From Hymenopellis radicata (Eukaryota > Basidiomycota > Agaricomycetes > Agaricales > Physalacriaceae): a stretch of DNA of 44,998 nt. Positions 10,492 to 22,886 of the stretch are shown in pieces (the first letter of the stretch is position 1; each line of letters begins with the position of its first letter). The notes under the pieces were generated by a model. It worked only from the letters and a program-made list of their open reading frames with translations, was not told where the DNA came from and ran no database searches. Both the position numbers and the translations under genes were made by a program. The DNA is taken from contig JADNRX010000419.1 of NCBI GenBank assembly GCA_015501595.1, positions 1 through 44,998 of the forward strand, written 5' to 3'.

Positions 10492-13400
10492 TCACAGCTC
10501 CAGTGGCGGAGGTTCAGGAGGCCCTTCTGGCATCGGCCCAAGCTGCTCGACCTGCGCCCTATAGAACTCTTCCAACATCGCCGGATCCGAACAGAACACG
10601 TCCAAATCCACCCTCAACTTCTCAGCCTCCACAGCCGGGCGCTTCTCCTCCTTCCCTCTCGTCCGCCCAGAGCCCATCAGCCGATTCGTCAAGAACAAGA
10701 ACCCCTCCGTCCCACCCTTGACCTGGATGAACGCCACCCCGGACCGATGAATGAACTGCGAGTACTTGTACGGCGAGCGGCGGTACGAATACACAACATC
10801 CACGTCGTCCGGGTAGAGATCCGACGCTTCCACGTCCAGAATAAACCCGAACCGCCGGAGAAGCGCGTATTCGAAATAGTGCGCCGTGTGGGTGCCTTCG
10901 GCACGCGCAGGTGGAGGTCCGGGACGGCTGGGGGCGGGACGGCGAGCCGCACGGGGAAGCACGACTGGAACGCGTTCCTGTCGCGTATGTCGCTGATCTG
11001 CGTGACGTAGGCTTCGACGAGCTTCAGCCCGTAGCGCTCGATGGTCTTGTTCCACTGGCGCAGCTGGTCCTCGATGTACCGGCCGGTGGTCCCGATCCAC
11101 TGCAGCTCAAAGTGGAACACGGTCGCGGGGTTGTGGATGATGTCGTGGTGTAGGATGACTGCCTCCGCTTGGTCGCTGCGCTGTAAAGGTGGATGCATGT
11201 TGTCAGCAAAGAATAGATTGAATGTAAGGAGATTCTTACCTTATTGGTATCAATATCAATGACCATGGTTTCACTCAGAATTAATCTCCTCTTCATCGGC
11301 TGCTTCGCAAAAGAGGATTTCTGACGTGCAGGTGTCGTCGGGAGATAGCTCGACCGGCCTAGCGTCAAAGTATCGTATCGCGGGAGCCAAGATTGTAGCC
11401 GTGGTGTCGATGGTACAGCATACTCGCCAATTAGACGATAAAAGTAATGTCTGACAGCCATTGATGTGAGCTAACGAATCAAACTGAGACGCTAACCGCA
11501 CTCACCCGTCCAAGAAACTATGATGGCCCGACAATGCTCAAACAAGCCTTCGTGCTGAAGCCGGACGCCTACTTCCACGCCCTGCGACCGAGAAGAGACG
11601 TCCCGGAACTCCCGCACCAGCCAGCTGACAAAGTCAAACCCAGTAAACGAGTTCTGATACTGCATGCGATGCCAATGGTTGTTCTTGATCGGAACACCGT
11701 CATCCTCCCTCATAGCCTTGGCAATCGCACTCAACGACATATCGCCGATCTCCCTCTCGCTCTTCACCTTCTTTTGCAACGGCCCCGCAGCGTGGATCTG
11801 ATCCAGCTGGAGCATCAGCACGTCATCCCGCACGGAGGCAGCGGGGCTCAGTGTAGTGGGCAAGAACCGCACGGGCGGCGCGCCGACGCCCTTGTCCTTC
11901 TCATCAGGCGACTGCCACCTTACTTTCGTAAACTGCTCAGCGAGCTTCTCAACCCGAGAATACGCGTTTCTTCGTCGTTTAGCTTCTCGCCTGTGGGCCC
12001 TGTGTTCGTCGTCGGCCGCTCTAGAGTAGGGATGATAACAAATCGGGTCCGCCAATAACGAAGGGATTCATTGAATTGGTGTTCATACCCCGCGACTAAC
12101 ATATCAAGGCTGTTGAATGTGCGTTTAGACCGCGCTGCCCGACATGCAGAAGCGAAAGAACCTTACCGGTTCCATCCGTAGTTCTCCAGCCCATGGGATC
12201 TGAATTGGGTCTTCTGCTCCGTGTAACCCACTCCGAGTTTGGGCCAGATCAGACATTCGTAGTCGAACGGTTTCGTTGATGGCATCCGCCTGACATAGCG
12301 CCTCACTTGAATGGCTTCGCCCGTGTACGAGATGCGGTGTATCTCGTTGCTCATGCTTAGATACACCGGGTTCGCAGTGGACTTGAGTACCTCCGCTGCG
12401 CCCCACGGCTTGGGGATGTCGTCGTCCGAAATGCCCATGAACGACTGGTGTCGTCTGAACGCGGTCGTCCGCCGATCCTGGTCATCCCCTTGGACGTCTT
12501 GCCCCTTCTTGGGCTTCTGCAGCACAAACTGGAACCCTTGCGCTAGACGCACAGCCGCCATACCCCGCATGACGACCAACGCCCAGGCCCGGCGGAAGTC
12601 TTCTGCATTCCCTTTGACTTGTGGCGGTTTGATGAGAAATGATCGCATCTCGTCCGGATCGACGACAAAGTCGTACGAGAACACGTCATAGGAACCTTCA
12701 AGCTCGGCGGTGGAGGGGAAGTATTCGACGGTGAGGGGCAAACATCCCGGGGTGACCATCGATGACCACTTGATATCATGCTTGTATGCAGGGGATGCGA
12801 AGACGTGTCGCCATCTGGCGGCTAGGGATGCTTGGACGTACGAAACGGTAGACTGGGGTTTGGATGGGTTGGGCTTGGAGCCTGGAGAGGATGATGTCCA
12901 AGGGACACTGAGCGAGCTGACAGTGCTGCGGCGTTTTTGTGAACGCTGTCAGAACAGAATCGTCGTGTGGAGACCCAGGACGTGCTAATGCGGCACGCAC
13001 TTCGCTGTCGACAGCTCGGCTGAAGTTGGAGCGTAAAGGCGTAGATCGGGTTTTAATAGCCATTGGCTGTGGCGTATGTGAGGCTAATTCATCGCTAGCG
13101 CGCGTTAGGTTGAGGGATGTCGAAGGAAAAGGAATAGAAGGTAGAGCGGCGGATATGGTGGGCGTGGCAAGTGTGGGTGTGCTCAACGTAGATGTCGATG
13201 GGGTGGGCGAATTAGATGCTACTGGTATAACACCACCAGACCGGACTGAGGCGGAAACAGGACTCGTTTGAGGCTCGCTGGGACCGCTCCGGAAAGGCTT
13301 GAAAAGCCAGGACGGTGTGAGTTTGGAAGTTAATGACAAGCCTTCGCGATCTCGAGTAATACTCTTCTTTGAAGAATAACCAGATAGGTTAGACCGCAGG

Positions 13401-15527
13401 GAATGTATCGATGATTGGGACGGTGAAGAGTTGCGTGTTCGCGTGGGGGTTTCTACTGGAAGTTCGGAAAGATACGTTCGGGGACTTTCCTCGATGGGTG
13501 GAACTTTTGGCGTAGTAAGCGAGTTACGATGAGATGCTCTTTTCTCGAGAGGGACCCGGTAGGACGAGGAAATCACCTCCGTAGTTGAACTAGAGATCGA
13601 AATCACAGACATTCGGTTTGGATTGACTGAAGGCTGCTGCGGCTCGGTGCCGACAGCAAAAATATCGTTGTCGAACTGTTGTGCCGCAGTTGGGGATGGC
13701 CCAGGCGAATGCTGATCTTCGTCATCTTTGAGATAGGGAACCTCAATGCTGGATAAGACATCATGTTCCAGCAGACCAAGCATCTGTATCTCGTGCATCT
13801 TTGCGCGCGCAACGAATCTAGTGCGTTCAATTAATATGTGCAGTTCAGCCATTGAGAAATGAGAACAAACCTATCTTCGCGGAAAGGAAGATCCTGATTT
13901 CAAAACACAGAGTTAGTAAACAGAAGACGGCAACAACCAAACTTCCCACCATCTGTTTATCCCAAAACGATACCGATATCCAAAATGGCTCCCACCAAAA
14001 TATGACCTTCTCCCGCTCATCGTCCGACTCCTTCTCTCCGTCCCTCTTCCTTCTCTCCCCACCCCAGAGCGGATCCATATCGCGCGACCCAGCGTCATTC
14101 ACCTTCTCGTCCGGAGGTAAACCCTGGAAACTAAAGATTGGACTCTGATGTAACGGCGGCTGCTCCAGACAAATCAGATCCAGGCCAAATCCCTGGTCCA
14201 GCATCCGCGTAGTCGTCAACCTCAACAGCTGCTTGTTGACACGAAAGTACCCAGTGCCTGGTGTGATGAGCATCGTGACGCTACCTGTGAGCTGGAGGGA
14301 GCGGTCGATGTAGTGCGTCTCAGTCGGGTTCAAGCCGAGGTTGAGCGCTTCCAATATGGGACCGTCGTGTGCGTATGATAGGCGGCCGACGAGGCGGACT
14401 TGCTCGGTGGAGCCGTGGAGGTGGTAGTGGTGCGTGAGGAGGATATCGCGCTGGAAATCCCAGAACGAGTTTTTGAGGCTGACGAGTGTGGGTTTCCATT
14501 CGTAGATCACCTCGAGGTCGGTGATGACTTTGTAAAAGTCTTTGTACCACTGGCCGCGTTCGTCGCGTTGTAGAGGGCCAGCGGCGTAGTCGATTTCGGA
14601 TTCGTCGTAGTAGACGCGGGATATGAGCATGATGGTGACGGTGTGGTTGGTGCCGGCCTCCTTCCATTTGGCGAACAGGGCGGGGAGGAAGGAGTGCACG
14701 ATCTTTTCGTTATAACGTTCACCGTCGCCTGCGAATTCCCATAATTCGCGACAGACTTGGATGAAGATGGTGACTTTGGCGGAGAGGGAACGATAGATCG
14801 CTTTGGTTCTCGAGGTCATGCAAGCCGCTGGAACCTAGGTTTGATGTTAGATATGTTCATGTTCAAATATGTTTAACGCGCCTTTCGTCCACCAATGTAG
14901 ATGTTTTGTATCTTCGCGGCTATGCTGCCTATAAAGTTGACCTCCTGATCGGTGTAAACGCACTGCCCAACGAGGTGTTCTCCCAATCGCCACATGTCAT
15001 TCCTCCCGAGGTACTGGTCTTGAAATACGAGCTCAACATAGTCGGCACAGTGTTGTCCTTGATCTACCTGACAAACATGAAAAACTTGCAAACAAGATAA
15101 ACGCGGGCTTACTTTCGTCAACGTCACCTCTGCATTATTCCTGAACCCGAACCTCTCGGCGACAGACTGGGGGATGGAAATCTGCAACAGTCAAGTTCGA
15201 GTCTTGACAGCGCGATCGGACGTACTTGCAGTTGAGGCTTGGGAGGGTCATTCTTCTGAACAATGAAGAAAAAGTCCTTGGTCCCGTTGCCCGTAATGCT
15301 GAGCATATCGCCCTCCACGACGCCAGGCCAACATGCGTGGTTGAAGGCAACTGTATTGCCCAGGTCCTTGGAATCGTGCACCCATAGATTGAGGAAAGTC
15401 GTCGCCCCACCGAGAGCGGAGGAGAGCTAGCCGGAGCTGGGGGAACGGTGCGGAAGATGGATTGAGCTGTGCCCGACCGCTTTCGTGCATACGGCGGCTG
15501 TTGGGATTCGGCACGAGAGGTGCTCAT
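10492..15527 (-). CDS. iml1: Iml1/DEPDC5-like subunit of SEACIT/GATOR1 (TORC1 inhibitor)
   Basis: Ten exons, with introns at 15182-15225, 15068-15112, 14828-14877, 13894-13949, 13818-13870, 12926-12974 (weak GTCTCC donor), 12110-12166, 11451-11505 and 11181-11239. The product is about 1,520 residues, as usual for Iml1 (yeast) and DEPDC5. In order: LNLWVHDSKD near the start; a conserved N-terminal domain (YRSLSAKVTIFIQVCRELWE, then FLPALFAKWKE, then DLICLEQPPLH); WWEPFWISVSFWDKQM; RWRHVF and CLPLTVEYFPS; YWRTRFVIIP; a DEP domain (motifs SFTGFDFVSWLV and GLFEHC); and a C-terminal domain (FHFELQWIGTTGRYIEDQL, YSYRRSPYKYSQF). The known role is to anchor the GATOR1 GAP complex on Gtr/Rag GTPases at the vacuole and restrain TORC1 when amino acids are short. 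Four single-base frame losses occur, near 15400, 11963, 11527 and 10893. Adding one base at each gives a continuous frame. It is either a true gene with sequence errors or a recent pseudogene. Confidence 0.85.
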
Positions 15528-16227
15528 TTAAGACATGAGTTGGCGCCTACATATACGGTAAGTTCGATAAATCCGCGTTAACAAAAGGACAACTTTACCG
15601 GCGTTTTAGATTCACGCTTTTGGAAGGTCGAACGATGACAAGTTGCCCTGATCGCGACGGAAGGAAGAGAGTTTGGGTGAGTCCCAAAAGGGAAAGGACA
15701 GCCATCCTGATTTGGACTCCCTCCTTGACCAACACTATCAACATCGTTTATCGCTTACCGCGCGACAAACGGCTGCGTATCTGCCTCTGAAAAATGTCAT
15801 TCGCGATCTTCAGAAAAGCGCGTCCAGATCCGATGATTGGTTTCAACATCCCCCCCCTTTCCGCAAGGCTCAAAGCAGGCAGATTCATTGTCTTTCTGTC
15901 TGAACTCGAACTTGTTTAGCCCATGTTCGTACCTTAGTCTGAATCAGGCTCCTCTTTTTTTTATACTGACGCGTACTTTTCTCCCTACAGCCTCTGCTTT
16001 CGCAATGCCATCCCAGTGCATCACGTTAAAAATGGATTTTCAATCATGGTTGAATTTCAATACAGTAGACAACGTCGATCATGCGCCTTGGCACGGAAGA
16101 GAAAAGACGTTTGTCTTAATACTCAATAGGGTGTCTGGCGGGCTCGCCTTTGACGTCCGCGTCTGGCCTCCTTTACTCTTGCCTTAACTTGTGCTCTCGA
16201 CAAGAAGGTTAACACACCGCCCAAATT
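15528..16227. other. Divergent intergenic region between iml1 and the membrane protein gene
   Basis: The two genes are transcribed away from each other, so both promoters should lie here. There are T-rich and pyrimidine-rich tracts (for example 15950-15962). Small open frames (15673-15903, 16004-16187) have no recognisable product and could be upstream ORFs in a leader. Confidence 0.4.
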
Positions 16228-17895
16228 ATGTCGACATGCTCTCAAACGCCCACTGCCACGCAATCGAGTGTCATCACGAGCGACATAATCTCGACGTCGT
16301 ACTCCTCGTCGGTTACGAGTTCCCCGTATTTGACGAGCTCGACGGAAGTACAGGGCACATGTACGAGCTTCAACACGAACAGTACCTGCCTTGGGTACGC
16401 TACATCGACGTCGGCCACAACGCTATATAGTGAGTCATCTCTTCGTGCTGCGCTGCATTATTCTAATCCTTAATATCTAGCCACCGTCGTGGAAACTGTT
16501 CCCGTTGAATACACAGTCTCTACGGGACGAGTCACCCAATATTTCACGCAATATGGGACTGTGTGTTCGGCCTTGCCCCCATCCCAGGACTCGCAAAGCC
16601 AGACGACTGTTGCTGTGACTACCACTACCCCGCCTCCCACGACAGTGACACAGAGCCAGTCAGTAACGATGTCTAATGGGCAAGTTACTGTGCAGTACAC
16701 GACAGTTACGAGCACGCCGGCAGCGGTCACGACGAGTGCAGTAGCCAGTGCCTCATCATCATCATCGAGTAGCAATCTTGGTGCTATCATCGGAGGAACT
16801 GTGGGCGGTATTCTCGCGCTTCTTGCACTAGCTGCGTTATTGTATTATCTCTAGTACGATTCTCCCTCACCTGACATTCATTTACTCACTTTCTTTTAGC
16901 AAGAAACGCCAATCGCGGTGGGACGACATCTTCAATGACGACGACGCCAATGTCATCGCACATACAGGGAACGCACACAATGCCGGCGAGGTGAAGCCCT
17001 TCATGACCGGAAACGAAAACGTCATGTCACCCTCAGGCAATCCGAACATGATGCACGGAGGACAGAATGTTATGCAACCAGGAGGACAGCCGAATATGAT
17101 GCAACACGGCGGCTCGCCGAACATGATGCAGTCCGCCCATGGTAGTCCGCCGAATCTCATGCAACCTGGCGCGTCACCGAATATGATGCAACCTGGCGTG
17201 TCACCGAATATGATGCAACCTGGCGTGTCACCGAATATGATACAACCCGGGAGCGGGTTCCAGCCGAATATGATGGGCGGGAATCCATTCCAGCCGAACA
17301 TGATGCACCCAGGGGACTATGGCATGTCGAGCGCCAGCGGCTGCAACCTGGCGCCATGTCCCCGCTCACCATGCTCCCCGTAGGTGCTGCTGTTGCTGCT
17401 GGCGCGCGCAGGGACTCTCGGTAAGTTCTTATACCCTGCACATGCTCTAGGCGATTCGCTCATCATCGGTAGTAGTCATAGCGGATACTACCCCAAGGCT
17501 CGCCCTCCGCCTCCCCTCCTGGATCTGTGGCATCAAACATGCCGCTCATGCCACACTCGCACTCACATACATCCCCTGCGACGTCTGATAACAGCAGTGG
17601 AAGTGGCGCAGGGGCAGGAGGGTACTTTGGGCGCATGCCGGAGCGACGGTTTGTAGTGGCGAACCAGGACCCGGCGGCGCGGTTGTCGAGTGAGAGCGAG
17701 GGGATTGTTGAGGAGCCGAACTCGGGGGCGTCGCATTGGAGAACGCACGGGAAAGCTGTGCATCTGGATGGCGGGCGCGCGCAGATGGAGCAAAATCGAC
17801 AGTCGCATTCTGGGCCTTCGAGGGCGCAACAAGAGCAGCAGCCGCCGGAAGAGCAGATGCCGGAGGTGCCGCCCCCGGCGTATAGTGCGGATTAA
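16228..17895 (+). CDS. Ser/Thr-rich single-pass membrane protein with N-M-M-rich cytosolic repeat and PPAY tail
   Basis: Exons 16228-16429, 16481-16853, 16900-17420 and 17473-17895, about 506 residues. The ectodomain (about 1-165) is rich in Ser, Thr and Val (TTTTPPPTTVTQS) and likely O-glycosylated. No classical signal peptide is seen. A single membrane span follows (IIGGTVGGILALLALAALL), then basic KKRQSRWDD. The cytosolic part has repeats of the type SPNMMQPG, written about ten times between 17040 and 17310, then a Ser/Gly/Pro-rich stretch and a C-terminal VPPPAYSAD, a PPxY motif expected to bind WW domains such as those of Rsp5-type ubiquitin ligases. The layout resembles the Mid2/WSC kind of wall-stress sensor or mushroom single-span proteins of unknown role. 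Two one-base frame losses, near 17347 and 17497, can each be mended by one C in a C run. Confidence 0.7.
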
Positions 17896-20550
17896 TTTCA
17901 TGATGTTTTTGTTTTCCTTGAGGTATCAATTTGGCGGTCAAAATGGATAATACACTGTACGTTACTTTACTCACTATTAGTTACATCCTTCATCAACTTG
18001 ACACGTAGTACTTTTATCAATGACACGTCGGAATTAGCAGATATATACTCCTAGTCTCTAGAGCCCAGCGCTCATTCCCCTCACCGTCGTCGACATTGCT
18101 TGCGTTCGTAGTCCATAGGTGTAGTAGGTATTCGGGCTTTGGAAATGTGTACCTACGAGACTCGGATCGGGATGCTGTAGAATTCGTGATCAATTACCGA
18201 ATCCTCTTGGGCGTTGTGGAAGGCATCAGTACTTCGTCTTTCCCCAAACGTTGGAGTTATGGAAGAAGCAGGTAGATGATCATTAGAATCGTCCCGACAG
18301 AGCTCAGGTTCTATGAGGCCAACTCGCAACGCCGACCCGGTTTTCGACTGGTCTATTACTCGCATCTCCGCCAGGACCCGAAAGCACACCAACACGAACT
18401 CGAAAATTCAAAAGAATTGAAGCCGATCAAAGAACAGGACATGGCAGTTTCTAGACGAGTGGCGTGAGTCGAACAAGCGTACGATACACTCTTCCAGCAG
18501 ATGTGTTGTGGCTTTACCGCGCTACAGTTGTCATAGGGAGGCTGAGGAAATTGGAATGTTGAATTGTCGAATCTTGATTATGAATCAACGTACAACCAAA
18601 CAAAGGCAAAAAGATGGAGCAGGAAGTCATATGTATTACAACCGGCCTGACTTGAACAGGCATCCAAGTCATAATCAGATTTGATTGCTTGCGCTCTACG
18701 AGCTGAGCTACGGTTGTGTGAATAACTTTCTAATCAAATTGTTCATGTCAAATTTGACTGAAAGCGTTCATCCCGAGAGACTTGACCTCAGAGCATCGCG
18801 CTCCGTCTCAGTAGCGGACTTTGGCATTCCAGTCCAATGATCACTGGTCTCATGAACTAAACCGAGGGTCAAAGCTCGATTAATCGCTTGCCTAGAGAAG
18901 TAATCGTGGTTGTCAAAGTGAAAGGGAACGATGCCCGAGTCTGTTTTCCGCGGGAATACTAGAGGCTACTCGAAGACTACATGTCGAATAGTCTGAGCTT
19001 CGAGACGTGCGCGCCCTTGCCAGCCTAACTCGAAAGGCCCTCGCCAATCGGGTGGCGACCTCCTCGGTTCATGACTCGTATAGATGAGCCTTGACAAGCA
19101 TGCAGATCCCAGTGCGATATTTGACGCTTGCCACATCGCCACCAGCTCCTGCATTATGTCGTTTCCACCGCTGGCGCCGTGTTCTTGCACTTACGATTCA
19201 TCGGGCGCCACATTCATGTAGGCAAGGTTGCAGCGAAACAGCAGTGGTACGTTCCATCCACGGCACAAGCATTATGTCTCCGGAACAGCTCTCAATTCCA
19301 GCAAGCGACTGTCAGACGTGACAGGTCCCCTTGTTGTGAAAGGTTTAGGGAACAGAATTATTATAACGATGTCCTACTTTCGAAAGTTTGCGGTCCTCAT
19401 AAAAGCAAAGTCCACATGAGAAAGACTCTATATCGACTGCCGTCTTTTTTCCGTGGCGCCACTGCCCGCCTCTAGCCAATAGGTCCAGATGGGCGCCGGT
19501 TCTCGGATCTATAGTATAGCAATAGCGCGCCTGGATTTCCGTTAGGCAGTGCGCCTCGAGCTCGAGCTCAAAACATTGGGGATGTAACCGTCCGAATCTG
19601 GACGCGACAGTATAGAATCGGCGGCGCCACATCGAACAACATCTAGACCAGCCTCCAGGAGAGGAATCTGTCAACGGTGTAGGTCCAATGGGGAGCTCAT
19701 AGTAATCGCATAGACTCATCGCTATCGGGAGCCTAAGAGCAACTGTACGAGATGTGCCGGGTGAGTTGAGGGTTGATAGTAGAGAGCCGTGATGAAAGAT
19801 TAGTACCAAGTTGAAACTTGGAAGGACAAGCAAGGACTCGCTTCCAAGCCGCGCCGCTGCACGTACTTCTTCTCCTCATCTCCAAGCATTCGCCGTGGAT
19901 TCTAGCTCTCTTATTGCATTGATTTCTCGCGATGTGGTGAGGAGACCATGGTGGTCCAGAAAAGGAAGGTTTCAACGTAACAACGTGGAAGTGTCACGCT
20001 CCTTAAACTTGCTTTCCTTCCACCATGTCGAAACGCCTCGCTGGCATTGCAGGTCTTGTCGCTGCGTTTTACCAAAGTGCGCTCCCATTCCGCTTTTCTC
20101 TTCTTCCTAAATTGTTACTAAGTATGCTTTCCAAAATTAGACCAAGAAGTCAGTTAGCCTGCAGGCCAAATTAATCTTGTGCACCCACATTTCTCAACCT
20201 CACACCTATCCAGCCGCCCAATTTCTGCTGATGGCGGCGACTCCGTGAACCGGCAAGTCATCGAAGGCAAGAAGAAACACGTTTTCTCCAGATCGCGTCC
20301 TCCGTCTCGTCGACCAACCGTGAAGAAAAAAACCGAAAGACGGTGATACACCAGCAATTTTAATGAACGCCCTACGCCGTCGGTGAAGAGTTTTGTCCTA
20401 TTGGCGGCCTGCTGCAATCATCAATGTTCTGTCTGGATGCTCAGTGTTTAGCCACTAAATGAATATTTCAGCTCTGGGGGAATATGTAGAAAGAGATTGA
20501 TGGGCTACCACCGCCCCACTCCGAGTCATCATTATGGGAATTCTGCCGCG
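17896..20550. other. Long stretch without a supported gene
   Basis: Contains the second tRNA-like element (18639-18718, - strand). A 162-codon frame on the - strand (19345-19833) and several smaller ones have no recognisable motifs and no clear splice partners. I see no rRNA, array or transposase signal. Confidence 0.35.
18639..18718 (-). tRNA. tRNA-like element, second copy, anticodon arm aberrant
   Basis: Read on the - strand it is nearly identical to 9925-10004: the same acceptor stem ACAACCG/CGGTTGT, D arm and T arm. Differences are in the elongated anticodon arm (AATCAAATCTGATTATG in place of ACTCACATCTGATCGTG) and at one base before it. Homology stops at the ends of the acceptor stem. 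A T5 run about 25-30 nt downstream on the - strand (near 18609) could end Pol III transcription. It could be an intron-containing tRNA, pseudogene or SINE head. Confidence 0.5.
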
Positions 20551-20559
20551 GCGTGCATG

Positions 20560-21150
20560 CCACATTTCACGCGTAGGTTCTCTTTATCGGGACTCGCCAC
20601 CGTCTAATAAACCTCCAAGAAACCACACAAGCGCATAGATATCACAACCACTGTCGTCGCTCGTGTTATGATGGTGGCGACGTCGGGGAGCTTAAGCCGT
20701 TCATCAGGCTTTTGACAACTTCCGATTTGCTGGACCACCGTGTGCAGATGATCGTTGCTATCGAGTTCGAGAACACCAGTAGGTTGTTATTTACTTCTGA
20801 ATATGTGGGAACTGCGTTAACATATCACGCCTAGAACTCGTGATGGCGATCTTCCATAAGATGCCTATCTGAAGGCTCTGCGGTTTCTGCGCCCATACAC
20901 TTCTCCGCCTATTGGAACACGACGCGCTCCCCGATCCCGCACTGCTCAAGCGCAAATCTAGGTCAATAATCGGCGAAGTCAGGGAGACGGGGGAGGAAGT
21001 GAAATGGGTGTCAGTTCTATCTCATATCTTCCGACGTACACTAACTAGCGAAAAAGGAATATCGCTTCGCCCGTGGCTATATCGAGATTAGGAAGTCGCC
21101 TGGGCCGGGGCTTGATTGGACTGCTTCGTTCTGACATTCACCTGTGAACT
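20560..21150 (+). other. Fragmentary coding signal, unidentified
   Basis: Protein-like pieces are visible (LKPFIRLLTTSDLLDHRVQ near 20,690-20,750; DAYLKALRFLRPYT near 20,860-20,905), and GT/AG pairs exist between them. No start, stop or domain could be fixed. It may be upstream exons of the coiled-coil gene that follows or an independent decayed gene. Confidence 0.25.
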
Positions 21151-21327
21151 AGCCGTAACGAGAAAATTCATGTTCAGCTTCTCGGAGTGATGGATGTGGT
21201 TCTTCAATTGACTGCGACCTGCGATGCTCAATCAAAACTAATTGTGTCTGCCGCCTTCTTTTGTCAGGTTCTTCCCGAACCAGCAACGACTGTCCTTTCG
21301 CGCGTCGCGCCTCCCAGGCTTCCCAAC

Positions 21328-22886
21328 ATGCCATTGACTCAGCAGCCAGTACTTACGCCCGCCTCGGAAGTCGCCGCGCCGCTAGAAGACATGTCGCTCG
21401 GTTACAGTGAGAGGCATTTTCGTTTCATTCAAGTTTCTTGCTTTTAAACGTGTCGGCAGTTGAAATACGGTTCAAAGACGACCCCAAGCCGCTCCCGCTC
21501 CTCAGCCGCATCTTTGGCTGGCTCGAGGCGAAACAACCAGGTCTAGGACGGCAGATCGTTCTCAAAGAAAACGAGGTTGATAACGCGAACGCATGGAAAG
21601 AACGATTGATTGGCGACAACGGCGATATCGCGGCTCAATTTCCGGGTGGTATGAGAATGCTTCGTCCATTGGAGTGGAAGTCCATCCGGCCAGACAGGTG
21701 GGGAGATCAAGAGGCCGTCGACGAAGTGTACAGTCGGCTTCAGAAAAACTATCGCCAAAATTGCGCTCAACTAAGGAGGAAAAATAATTCTGACTCGCGC
21801 GTTGACGACGCCGTCGGGCGTGGCGTAAAAGCAGGCATTGGCAGGTTGGTCATCCCGTAGTTCACTTGAGTATTTTGCATTTATCTTCGGAAATCTTTAG
21901 GGCGTCAAAACGGTTGGGTCCAGATGTATCACGTCCAGAGCCAGAGAATTCGGGGCCTCCAAAGGAAATCATTCAGCATGAAAACGCGCCTGGTGCGTCC
22001 TACTATTCTATGCTTTTGTTCTTTCAGTCTCATGCCTTACTGTCTCATTCGTCAGTCGCCCGAAACGACCTGGGACAAAACGGTCAATCCGTCTTCAAAT
22101 CCGGGAACGCCTTTGTGGTCTCGAAAGAGTCTCTCCTTTGTTCAAGTCGCCAACCTCCGGAAACAAAATACCGAGCTGCAGGAAGCAGCCATGTCCAACC
22201 GTGTTCGACACCAGGAAGAATGTGCCGGGGTGAAAAGAGCTGCTGACGCCCAAGTAGCCTTTGAGCGCGCCGAGATCGACAAGCAGAAAGGCGCACTGCA
22301 GGTGGCGAAAGAGGGACTTGCCGCTCAAGTAGCTTCTGACCGCCTCCAGCACCAACAAGACTACGCAGCACTGCAGGCGGCCAAAGACATCGCCGACGCT
22401 CTGGCCGCTTCGAGGCTTGTTCAAGAGCTGAGCCTTCAGAATCAAGTCGGCGCACTGCAGAGAGAGAAAGAGCGAGTGGAAAGTCGAGCAGCTTCCGACC
22501 GCGCTGCGCTCGAGGCCCGATACGCATCGTTGGAGATCGAGAAACGGCAACTTGAAGCCGAGGTCGCTTCCGCCCGCGCTCGGAATGCCGATGTAGAGAG
22601 ACAGTACGCCGAACTACAGGTGCAGAAGGAAGCAGCGGAAGCTCGGACGGCATCTGACCGCGTTGAGCGTGCCGACCTCAAAGAACGACACGCCCTTCAG
22701 ATTGAGAAGCAAAGTGCCGACACCAGAATTGCAGAGCTCGTCGAAACGAGGCGCGTGTCATGGAACGACTCGGAAGAGACGTCGTCTGGTACGCGTCATT
22801 AGGCTTGGAAAGTCTTGCTGACTGTTTTAACAGATGCTTCCGACATTGAAGAGGTCCGGGCTTTGCTGCTATGCGCGTCGCCCTGA
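21328..22886 (+). CDS. Predicted coiled-coil protein of unknown function
   Basis: Proposed exons are 21328-21406, 21460-21844, 21901-21992, 22056-22788 and 22834-22886, with introns of 53, 56, 63 and 45 nt. The first half (RFKDDPKPLPLLSRIFGWLE, then RPDRWGDQEAVDEVYSRLQ) is globular and not recognised. The second half (about residues 230-430) is a long heptad-like coiled coil rich in Ala, Glu, Gln, Lys and Arg. It has a loose repeat of the type L-Q-x-x-K-x-x-A-E-A-x-x-A-S-D-R (phrases VASDRLQ, AASDRAA, VASARAR, TASDRVE). It ends LLLCASP. Joining exon three to four is off by two bases with the best splice sites, so that junction is unsafe or bases are missing. A structural or scaffold role is a guess from composition only. 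Confidence 0.55.

Noticed and set aside
11534..12058. A 174-codon + strand frame
   Set aside because: A shadow of the DEP-domain exon of iml1 on the - strand.
12776..12960. The end of the iml1 frame over 12,776-12,960 read straight through to its stop
   Set aside because: The conserved RWRHVF and CLPLTVEYFPS blocks lie in another frame; the 49-nt intron at 12926-12974, or a base loss, is needed.
16989..17301. Long - strand frames opposite the N-M-M repeat (repeated IIFGDTPGC phrases)
   Set aside because: A mirror of the codon repeats of the + strand membrane protein; splice sites and motifs support the + strand.
19345..19833. A 162-aa gene on the - strand
   Set aside because: No motif, low-information composition and no splice support; kept only as a remark on the gene-poor stretch.
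22084..22681. Three - strand frames of 79-189 codons
   Set aside because: Shadows of the coiled-coil exon, whose repetitive codons lack stops on both strands.
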